Assembly: GCF_029867415.1 (NCBI RefSeq)
Contig: NC_081185.1
Span: forward strand, 108,420,566 to 108,484,565
DNA: 64,000 bases
Reading direction: 5' to 3'
From: Vicia villosa
Taxonomy: Eukaryota > Streptophyta > Magnoliopsida > Fabales > Fabaceae
Shown: piece after piece, positions 55,975 through 64,000 of the stretch
How positions within the stretch are numbered: position 1 is the stretch's first letter
Layout: the number at the start of each line of letters is the position of its first letter
Position numbers and translations under genes: made by a program
The notes under the pieces: generated by a model
The model's input: only the letters and a program-made list of their open reading frames with translations
Told to the model about the DNA's origin: nothing
Database searches by the model: none

Positions 55975-58318
55975 GTCTGTAAGGAGATGAGTTGTGATGT
56001 TCAATCTTGAATTCTTCACAAAGCTCCTTCATCATTTTGTTGTTCAAATTTGACCCATTGTCAGTGATTATCTTGCTAGGAATGCCGTAGCGACAGATGA
56101 TGTGATTCTTGATAAACCTGACGACAACTTGTCTTGTAACGTTTGCATATGAAGCTGCTTCAACCCATTTGGTGAAATAGTCTATAGCTACCAAGATGAA
56201 GCGATGTCCGTTGGACGCTTTCGGCTCGATCATTCCAATCATGTCGATTCCCCACATGGAGAAAGGCCAAGGGGAAGAGAGTATGTTGAGAAGAGATGGT
56301 GGCACATGAATTCTATCGGCGTAGATCTGACATTTGTGACACCTCTTTGCGTACTGGTAACAATCTGACTCCATTGTCAGCCAATAATATCCTGCTCTCA
56401 GTATTTTCCTTGTCATGGTGTGTCCATTGGCGTGAGTACCAAAGGAACCTTCATGTATTTCTCTCATGAGTACTTCTGCTTCTTTTCTGTCAACGCATCT
56501 GAGCAGAACCATGTCGAAGTTTCTCTTGTACAAAACATCTTCATTCAGGAAGAATCTACAAGCTAACCTTCTCAAAGTCTTTCTATCTTTCTTTGACGCC
56601 CCAAGAGGGTACTCTTGCTTTTGAAGAAAGTTCTTGATGTCGTGATACCACGGTTTGTCGTCGATGATTGCTTCTACTGTGAACACATGAGCGGGCCTAT
56701 CCAGGCGCATAACATCGATCCGAGGAATGTCATTCCAATGATTTATCCTAATCATGGAAGAGAGTGTGGCTAATGCATCAGCCAAGTTGTTTTCTTCACG
56801 AGGAATGTGATGAAAATCTACCCTGTCGAAGAATGGTAATAATCTTCTCGCGTAGTCTTTGTAAGGAATTAGCCCTGGTTGGCGTGTTTCCCATTCTCCT
56901 TTGATTTGATTGATGACCAAAGCAGAATCTCCGTATACATCCAAGTGTTTGATTCTTAGATCCATGGCTTCTTCGAGACCCATGATGCAAGCTTCATATT
57001 CGGCCTCATTGTTTGTGCACTTGAAAGTTAATCTGGCAGTAAATGGAATATGGGTACCCTGAGGTGTAACAATAATTGCCCCAATTCCTCGTCCGTAAGC
57101 ATTGACAGCTCCGTCAAAGATTAAGCCCCACTGGGATCCTATCTCAGGTCCTTCGTCTGGTAGTGGCTCGTCGTAATCTTTCATCTTGAGGTACATGACG
57201 TCCTCGTCCGGAAAGTCGAAACTGGTTGATTCATGACCATTGAGTGGGTGGTGATCCAGGTGCTCAGCTAGAATGCTTCCTTTCACGGCTTTCTGTGCGT
57301 GATACTCAATGTCATATTCTGATAACAACATCTGCCAACGGGCAATTCTCCCGGTTAAGGCAGGCTTCTCAAAGATGTACTTGATTGGATCCATATGAGA
57401 GATCAAACAAGTAGTATGTCGAATCATGTACTGGCGGAGACGCTTGGCAGCCCAGGCTAAAGCACAACACGTCTTCTCGAGCATGGAGTAGCGGGATTCA
57501 CAGTCAGTGAATTTCTTGCTTAGATAGTAAATGGCATGCTCTTTTCTTCTCGTCTCGTCTTGCTGTCCAAGGACACAACCCATGGAATCTTTTAAGACGG
57601 TTAAGTACATTATCAAAGGTCTTCCTTCCACTGGAGGAGACAAGATGGGTGGTTCGAGCAGATATTCTTTAATGCTGTCGAACGCTTTCTGACAATCGTC
57701 TGTCCAGACGCAACTCTGATTTTTCCGTAGAAGTTTGAAAATAGGAGCGCAAGTTGCAGTCATGAGATATATGAACCTCGAGATGTAATTCAGACGTCCA
57801 AGAAATCCTCTAACTTGTTTCTCGGTTCTGGGTGAAGGCATTTCTTGAATTGCCTTGACTTTGTCTGGATCTACTTCAATTCCTCGTTTGCTGACAATGA
57901 AACCAAGGAGTTTTCCTGAGTAGACACCAAAGGTGCGCTTGTTGGGGTTCAGGCGAAGCTGAAACTTCCGTAAGCGTTGAAATAACTTTGTCAGATTTTG
58001 TATGTGATCTTCTTCATTTTCTGATTTGGCAATCATGTCGTCCACATAGACTTCCACTTCTTTATGCATCATGTCGTGGAAAAGTGTAGTCATGGCTCTT
58101 TGATAAGTTGCCCCTGCGTTCTTTAGTCCAAAAGGCATAACACGATAGCAGAACGTGCCCCAGGGGGTGATGAAAGCTGTTTTCTCCATGTCTTTAGGTG
58201 CCATTTTGATTTGGTTGTATCCTGAAAATCCGTCCATGAACGAGAAAACTTTGGATTTTGCTGTACTGTCTACCAACATATCAATATGTGGTAAAGGAAA
58301 ATCATCCTTAGGGCTAGC
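55975..58318 (-). pseudogene. B2 pol: reverse transcriptase, two RNases H, integrase core (truncated at both ends)
   Basis: The frame is open from 58318. It begins at ASPKDDFPLPHID inside RT. The RT core follows, with FMDGFSGYNQI and YVDD (about 1.9 and 1.7 residues-by-hundred from the cut: near residues 30 and 92 of the visible part). Next are a native-type RNase H with SRYSMLEKTCCALAWA and then a second, archaeal-type RNase H with FDGAVN, NNEAEYEA, YGDSALV and LADALA, which carry its four acidic residues. Integrase follows with an H-x3-H and C-x2-C zinc site and the two Asp (WGIDMIG, ITDNGS). The second RNase H marks the Tat lineage. The first RT motifs are lost to element C. Confidence 0.88.
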
Positions 58319-58580
58319 TGTCATACCCCAATTTTTTACCCTAAGATCATACCTCATTTGCATATCAATCATCAATCAAGAGTTTCATCTTAAAGCTCTG
58401 CTCTCGGTGTTATGCTCACTTCATCTGTAAGAGGGATCATCAAGCACCAATGTTTTTTGTATATATATGTTTTACTAACCAAAATACCAAAAATATTTCC
58501 TTGTGCTTTTGTATGTTTGTGTTTTGTAGGTACCAAGTCAAAGTATCCATCAAAAAGGGCATTTTTCAACATTTTCACTG

Positions 58581-58766
58581 TGCAAATCGATTTGCATAAG
58601 GTGTAAATCGATTTACACAACTATTTCTGCACCAGATTTGCTTCTGCCATCAGTGCAAATCGATTTGCATAAGACAGCAATCGATTTGCATAACTGTTTT
58701 TGCCCCAGATTTTGCCTTTTTCAGCTATGTAAATAGATTTGCATAAGATGCAAATCGATTGCACCA
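58581..58766 (+). repeat. Palindromic AAATCGATTT motif cluster 1 (upstream of LTR TATA)
   Basis: About six copies: TGCAAATCGATTTGCA (58581-58596 and 58654-58669, perfect 16-bp palindromes), GTGTAAATCGATTTACAC (58601-58618, perfect 18-bp palindrome), and degenerate copies near 58674, 58729 and 58749. Confidence 0.85.
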
Positions 58767-59003
58767 GTGCGAATTTGAAAAAATGAAGGCAAATTTCAGC
58801 TTTTGAAAGTGTTGACATCATTTGCAAGCATGGGAAGCATGACTTAGTTCTCACATTGGATTTCCTACATCATTTTATCATGAGCCCTCATGTGATTGCA
58901 TCAAGACCATTGGATTTCATTTTTGGCTCCAAAACCTTTCTCCAAGCCTAATTCTATTTTCCAATCCTAACTCCAAGCCACAAAAATTCCCAAGCCTAGC
59001 TCC

Positions 59004-59010
59004 TATAAAT
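59004..59010 (+). promoter_or_regulatory. Putative LTR promoter TATA box (element C)
   Basis: TATAAAT in CTCCTATAAATTGAGGCATTC, a context typical of a plant core promoter, between the two palindrome clusters. Confidence 0.55.
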
Positions 59011-59462
59011 TGAGGCATTCCCCTCTTCATTTTTCAAGCTTTGATAGCCAAGAAACTTATTGCAAATTCTCTCCTCACCTCTTCCAAACCCATCACTCAA
59101 AGCTCTTTCTCTTCCACACAAATTAGTGAGTCACATCTTGAACCTCACTAATTTAGAGCTAAACCTCAACATAAACACTAGTTTCTTCATCAATTGTGAG
59201 AGATCAAGGCTTGTGGTTGTGTGTTCTTGAAGAAGATTCAAAGTTTGTGAAAGATTTGGTAAAATTCTAGATCCAATCCATAATTCAAGATGTGATCCAT
59301 TGTTGTTTATGCTTGATGCACCTTTGGTGCTACATTGATGAGATTTGCTTGCTTACTTGATACATTTTCGTGCACAAATTGATCCAAGATCACAAGGTGT
59401 TTGGTTTTATGTTTAAACAAGTTTTCTTCTCTTTATTTGCTGTTTTTTTTTTAAACTGTGTT

Positions 59463-59575
59463 GTGCAAATCGATTTACATCTTGTGCAAATCGATTTACA
59501 CAACTGAAAAACTGCGCAGATTTTGAAAACAGAGTTGTGCAAATCGATTTACACTCTGTGCAAATCGATTTACAC
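59463..59575 (+). repeat. Palindromic AAATCGATTT motif cluster 2 (downstream of LTR TATA)
   Basis: Four copies of GTGCAAATCGATTTACA(C/T), at about 59463, 59483, 59537 and 59557, arranged as two pairs with the same spacing of about 20 bp. Confidence 0.85.
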
Positions 59576-61419
59576 TGGGCAGAATGTTGATTTTTGTAGT
59601 TTTTGGCTTGTTTTTGGTTCTAACTCATCTTCTACTCCATTCTTTTGATATTTTCTTTGAATCACAAGTTAGAGGCCTAATTTCTCTCTAATTTCAATGG
59701 ACTTAGGGCGTCGATAGGATGAGAATCCAAATCCGCAAAATTAAGTGATTGAAATTATGGATGAAAGGAGCCTTTAATGTGGTTCCATCTTTTACTTCTT
59801 TTTATTTTGGTCGATGAAAGTCTTAATGCCTTGAGAATTCTTATGGATTCTTGGTGAAGACTAGATCACTCACCATTTTTTCTTTTCGTGCGGTATTGCT
59901 TTCGGAAAACGATCTACATATCGTTCTTCTCGCATGCATTAGCACATAAAGTTTTGACCGGCCTCGTTGTAGGGTGATTTCTACATAAATCACTTGGCGA
60001 TCTGCTTAACATAGCGCAATATTTCGTGTCCCGAATAAAAAAGATCAAATATGGAAGAGAATTGTATGCGGTTGATTTAAGACTTGTGGAGGTTTTTATC
60101 GTGTAGTCGCTATGATTTTATCAAGCTTCTGATAAACCCCATTGAATTTAAATCCGAGTACATCATTCACTCACCATCGATCTCCTACTAACTTTGATAA
60201 CATACTTGACAAGTTTCAAGATGGTTATCTTTAACATTTAACAACTAACTTTAATTTCCGCACCTTTACTATACCGCTCTTTATATTTCTAGCTTTATCG
60301 CTTTATTTTATCATTTCATCATATTTACTTTCCGCCGTCTTTTCTTTGTCCACTTGGACATATGTTTATGCTTCCGTTATTTTTCTTTTGTCCACTTGGA
60401 CCATACTTTACCTTTTTTGGCTAAAACACTAATAAACAATCGAAAATCTAAAAAATACATAAGGCTCTCTTTGGACTATCGGTTACTATCCCTAGCATTT
60501 TGGAGATTCGGACTTATGGACCTAGTACCTCTGGACTCATTCTATTACTACCCTGTGATTGTTCTGTCTGTCTGGCATTGTTTTGTTGTATGTTTATGTG
60601 TGCAGGTACTTCCTTTAAAGCCCTTGATGGTTAATTCCAAGGCATTGAGATAAGGATTTTACCCGAAAACAGCCGTTACTCTGCCCGATTTTCGTCAGAA
60701 TCTTAATGTGCTTAATGCAAAGTGGTGCTAAGATAATAAGTTCATCTGGATCCCCAAGTGATAGTGTTGGTTTAGTATTGATATTCCAAAGGATGGGAAA
60801 TCTACCTTGACTCACAATGTCAAGTGTTGGCTTCTTATTTCGGTTAGGCCGTTTCTTTCCTTAGCTTTTATTTTACGCAATAGGATAGCCTCTTCATCTC
60901 CTCCCCTTCTTAAATTTTCAAAGTCTTCTCTCTTTTTACAAAACCTTCTTATGTTTGCAACCCTTTCAAAACCTTTTCTTTAAAAATATCTTTTGCCCTT
61001 AGTGGCTTTTCTTCAAAAGTTTAGACACTGTTTATTGTCGAAACGAGTGGTTATACCCCACGATTTTGAAATTGATTGATAATAACGAGATCTTTTCCGC
61101 GTGAGAGAGCTAGTGGCATACTCGTTGATTTTATCCGAGTTGGAGCCCTTCTTTCATTTGCGATGCAAAGAACTTGTTTGTTCTCATGCTCAAGATCAAT
61201 GGCTGAGTATTTCTCTCTAACGACAACAAAGTGTTTATTCGTTTTAAAACGTTTTTTCCCTTTAAGCGGAACTACATTAGCTCTGACTTCTCCATTGCAC
61301 CGAGGAGGTATGTAGGCACAAGGCTTAACGTCTTGCCGAGCTTATTTTAAAAATAAAACAAGCCCTTTTTTAGCACACACGACACAGATTTTCAAAAAGG
61401 TTCCTGTGGAGTACCACGG

Positions 61420-61452
61420 ATATGAGGGGTGCTTTAAACCTTCCCCTCATAT
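61420..61452 (+). other. Conserved U5 hairpin (element C)
   Basis: Arms ATATGAGGGG and CCCCTCATAT are a perfect 10-bp match around a 13-nt loop TGCTTTAAACCTT. GTGG-AGTA-CCAC lies just upstream where family B has GTAG-AGTA-CTAC, also a matched change. Confidence 0.74.
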
Positions 61453-61624
61453 AATCAACACCCGTACCTGAGATCTCTTTCTTGTTTTAAAAACAAAACT
61501 TTGGGTTTTACGTTCTTTTCCCTTTTCCTTTGAAAAAATAAAGCGCGGTGGCGATTTCAAATGGAATATTGATTCGAGTCAATCCCATGGCTTCGATATC
61601 AGATTTTCCCCGCTATAGAAAAAA

Positions 61625-61642
61625 TGGCGACTTCACTGGGGA
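61625..61642 (+). other. Primer-binding site of element C
   Basis: TGGCGACTTCACTGGGGA, two bases different from the element A site. Confidence 0.72.
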
Positions 61643-62510
61643 TCCAGTTTTAAGTGTGTTAAGCCTATTTTTGTTTATCTGTGTGTTTTATTTGTATATA
61701 TTATTGTGTGCTTTGTTTCTTTTTTTTCTTTTTTTTCTTTTTTGGTGCTCGATGGTTCCTCTGTGATGAGATAAAGTCCTAACCCGGACTTTGGTGAGTA
61801 ACTTGAGATAGGAGGTGGTAAGACCAATAGTCGCATGTCAGGAGCAATCCTTAACATGAGCGTCATATGGTGGAACCCCAATCAGTGGAGGCCTCATGGA
61901 AGGTAGTAGAGGTTGTTACGAACCATCGTGATAACGCTATTACTTTCAATAGTGAGTGTCCGTAGAAGCTGAATGACCTAGAACCCATTTAACCCATCTA
62001 AGCCTTTTTAGGATGTAGCGCAGAAACAAGGTCAAGTACCAATTAGAGCTTGTTGTCATGCGATGCTACGCTCAGACGAGGTCTTTTTAGGCATATTATT
62101 GGCGCCCATGAGCAATTGTGCGTGCTGGTAGTATCCGATAGAAGATTGAAAACTCTGGGAACCTTTGTAGAACCCGTTCGGCAGGTACAAAATTCCCTAG
62201 TACATACCTTTGTGAGTGGTTCTTAACTTTGACTCCATGCTCGTGACGTCGAACCTTTGAGCTCTGTTTGTGCGAACATGTGTGATCTTGATTGTGATTG
62301 ATGCATAAACCATGCATCCATGCATTCACTTGAATTCCTTGAAAATCAAATAAATAAAAAGAGACAACAAAAATTGCATCATTTGCATACATACATCCAG
62401 GTTGTCCAGAAAACTTATCCTTGTCTGTCTCCATCTTCAGAATTTGTCTGTCTACTGTCAAGCTGATTCCTCCACACAAGTACGGAACTAGAGCTGCTGT
62501 TAGACAAAGA
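61643..62510 (+). mobile_element. Element C leader
   Basis: Non-coding leader between primer site and gag. It shares phrases with the element A leader (GAGTAACTT.AG..., CTAGAACCC). The gag frame is open upstream of the ATG to beyond 62400 but has no earlier ATG. Confidence 0.6.
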
Positions 62511-64000
62511 ATGGCAGATCAAGAGAAACATAACATGGAAGTCAGAATGGAAATTGATGAGTTGAAATCAGGCATGATTAAGCTTACCGAGATGATGCAA
62601 GTGTTGATGGCTAGGACTGATCCCCCTCAGAGGACTGTTATTTCCGAAGTCTCCACTGCTGTTGTTGATCCTTTACAGGTTCAGAAGCCACCTTCTACTT
62701 GGCCAGAATTTGGGTTACCTGAGAATTTCTCTCCAACATATGTCAATGCTTCTATGGTGGGTCAAACTTCGAGGCAGATATTCCAACCTCCGGTCTTTTC
62801 TGAACCTCCACCTGTTGTTCATACTACTGCTCAAGCTGTTCCAGTTCGCTATGATAATCCTCTCTATGATTACCGTTCTGTTGGTTCTCGAAGTGTTAGT
62901 CAAGGAGATTGTGGTGAAGTTGAAGAAGTCCGTGAGCAGTATCAGGCATTGGAAAAGAGGCTAAGAGCCATGGAAGGAAGCAATTTCTTTAGTGTGAATG
63001 CTGATAATATGGGTCTTGTTTCAAATCTTGTCATGCCGTCCAAGTTCAAAGTTCCCGAGTTTGAGAAGTACAAGGGGCATACTTGTCCAAGGAGTCATTT
63101 GACCATGTACTACAGAAAGATGACTGCTTACACCAACAACCAGAATTTGCTCATTCATTGCTTTCAAAACAGTTTAAGTGGAGCTTCGTTGAAGTGGTAC
63201 ATGAGTTTAGAAAAGGGTTGTGTTCAAAACTTCCAAGATTTAGCTGATGCATTCATGAAACAATACAAGTATAATCTGGATATGGCACCTGACCGTCGTC
63301 AACTTCAGAACATGGCTCAGAAGGAAAAGGAATCTTTCAAAGAATACGCTCAACGTTGGAGAGAATTGGCTTCCCAAGTTGAACCACCATTGGCTGAGAA
63401 AGAATTGACTGGAATGTTCATGGATACTCTCTCCCCTTTATACTGGAAGAAAATGATTGGAAGTGTGTCCTCAAACTTCACAGACTTGGTTACTAATGGC
63501 CAGAGACTCGAAGAAGGAATCAAGAATGGGAAGGTTGCTAATGTTGCTGAATCCTCTGGTGGATCGAAGAAACCTTATGGAAACTTCCACAAGAAGAAGG
63601 AGCATGAGACTAATGCTGTGTCAGATGACAGAAGGGGATCTCGTCGTAGACCTCAAAATGGTGATCAACCTTATGTAGCCGCTGTCGCTCCTGTGCGAAT
63701 TCAAGCTCCTCAACCTCAAACTGCTAAACAGAATCAGATTCGTAATAGGATCGACTTTGATCCTATCCCCATGACTTATACAGAATTGTACCCTGCTTTG
63801 GTCCAGAAAGGGTTGATTACAACAAGAGCTATGCCGCCTCCTCGAAATCCTCTCCCTGATGGTTTCAGATCTGATCTCCATTGTCCTTTCCATCAAGGTG
63901 CAGCAGGCCATGATTTAGAAAGATGTTTTCCTCTGAAGGAAAGAGTTCAAGAGTTGGTGAGATCAAAGATGCTCTCTTTCAAGGATATGGGTCCCAATGT
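62511..64000 (+). CDS. Gag polyprotein of element C (Ogre/Tat type), open at the window edge
   Basis: The frame is open from the ATG at 62511 to the end of the window (496 codons and two bases). It starts MADQEKHNMEVRMEIDELKS, a coiled-coil-like N-terminus. A proline-rich stretch follows (about 50-110). The retrotransposon gag (capsid-like) domain then begins at about residue 180 (VPEFEKYKGHTCPRSHL) and includes SLSGASLKWY and FKEYAQRWRELASQV. A basic region and a zinc-knuckle-like C458-x2-H461-x5-H467-x4-C472 come next, followed by LKERVQELV. Gag would form the particle that packages element RNA. No stop or frameshift is seen, so this copy may be young and able to make Gag. Protease and pol should follow to the right. 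Confidence 0.85.
   Translation, partial: MADQEKHNMEVRMEIDELKSGMIKLTEMMQVLMARTDPPQRTVISEVSTAVVDPLQVQKPPSTWPEFGLPENFSPTYVNASMVGQTSRQIFQPPVFSEPPPVVHTTAQAVPVRYDNPLYDYRSVGSRSVSQGDCGEVEEVREQYQALEKRLRAMEGSNFFSVNADNMGLVSNLVMPSKFKVPEFEKYKGHTCPRSHLTMYYRKMTAYTNNQNLLIHCFQNSLSGASLKWYMSLEKGCVQNFQDLADAFMKQYKYNLDMAPDRRQLQNMAQKEKESFKEYAQRWRELASQVEPPLAEKELTGMFMDTLSPLYWKKMIGSVSSNFTDLVTNGQRLEEGIKNGKVANVAESSGGSKKPYGNFHKKKEHETNAVSDDRRGSRRRPQNGDQPYVAAVAPVRIQAPQPQTAKQNQIRNRIDFDPIPMTYTELYPALVQKGLITTRAMPPPRNPLPDGFRSDLHCPFHQGAAGHDLERCFPLKERVQELVRSKMLSFKDMGPN

Larger units (their letters stand above)
47049..58318 (-). mobile_element. Element B2: Ogre-like retrotransposon, cut by element C
   Basis: Minus-strand copy of family B: 3' LTR (47049-53092), polypurine tract, tandem-repeat region, integrase, two RNases H and reverse transcriptase back to 58318, where element C begins. 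The rest (upstream RT, protease, gag, 5' LTR) should continue beyond element C, outside the window. It is clearly related to B1 over the shared parts but carries an integrase frameshift. Confidence 0.88.
58319..61601 (+). mobile_element. Element C 5' LTR (about 3.3 kb; right end uncertain)
   Basis: The LTR start is sharp. The end is placed at ...GATATCA (61601), 23 bases before the primer site, but could lie closer to it. It shares blocks with the A' solo LTR (about 60030-60240) and holds a short version of the 43-bp repeat with GTCCACTTGGAC (60346-60402). A chance frame of about 99 codons at 60354-60653 is not a gene. Confidence 0.72.
58319..64000 (+). mobile_element. Element C: Ogre-like retrotransposon, 5' part (runs off the window)
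   Basis: Begins TGTCATACCCCAATTTTTTA inside B2 RT codons, directly after CTAGC (58314-58318, probable target duplication). Order: 5' LTR, primer site, leader, open gag. It is the youngest insertion on this side. Pol and the 3' LTR are beyond the window. Confidence 0.85.

Noticed and set aside
58319..58375. Start of an apparent 802-codon minus-strand pol frame at 58375
   Set aside because: The first 19 codons are antisense element C LTR joined by chance to B2 RT; the pol sequence truly starts at the junction near 58318.

Overview
The window looks like nuclear DNA of a legume with a large, repeat-rich genome. A member of the Fabeae (pea, vetch, lentil or grass-pea group) is the most likely source. 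The reasons are very long LTRs (about 4-6 kb) of Ty3/gypsy elements of the Tat lineage (Ogre-like), a pol with a second RNase H domain, satellite-like arrays between pol and the 3' LTR, an AT-rich composition and only one recognisable host gene in 64 kb. The species assignment is inference.

Layout. 1-2167: a Ty1/copia LTR remnant, a small decayed fragment resembling an RNA-directed DNA methylation protein (IDN2/FDM type), a CACTA-like transposon end and the 3' end of an Athila-like element. 2168-15700: a decayed LTR-type repeat (family D) split by two perfect solo LTRs, family B on + (2887-8263, target duplication ACAAG) and family A' on - (8888-13593, target duplication ACGGG). 15700-19400: the only host gene, a two-exon F-box/DUF295 (SKIP23/KIB-like) gene at 16372-18488. 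19440-42860: a LINE-type reverse-transcriptase remnant split in its RNase H region by element A (20134-42718, target duplication GCTTC). Element A is a non-autonomous Ogre-like element whose 3' LTR is itself split by element B1 (32635 to a run of 100 N at 42306-42405, minus strand). 43258-47048: an LTR element with a Met-tRNA type primer site and no coding capacity. It is interrupted by element B2 (47049-58318, minus strand), whose reverse transcriptase is in turn interrupted by element C (58319 to the window end, plus strand). C carries an open gag that runs off the right edge.

Insertion order read from the junctions: LINE remnant, then A, then B1 on one side; the copia-type element, then B2, then C on the other; family D, then solo B and solo A' on the left. 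B1 and B2 encode RT, two RNases H and integrase (B2 is frameshifted inside integrase). C shows gag. A has only scrambled gag ends, so if it moved recently it depended on proteins from relatives.

Most interesting signal. The Ogre-like families share RNA-hairpin-like motifs in which the stems change in compensating pairs while loop and spacing stay fixed. The best case lies near the 3' end of every complete LTR: a 10-bp stem around a 13-nt loop, with different but complementary arms in families A, A', B and C. Three further hairpin sets with constant loops or flanks and variable matched stems occur in the B LTR and in the B region between pol and the 3' LTR. The LTRs of A and B also carry tRNA-like A-box/B-box segments about 0.8-1.1 kb downstream of the LTR TATA box.
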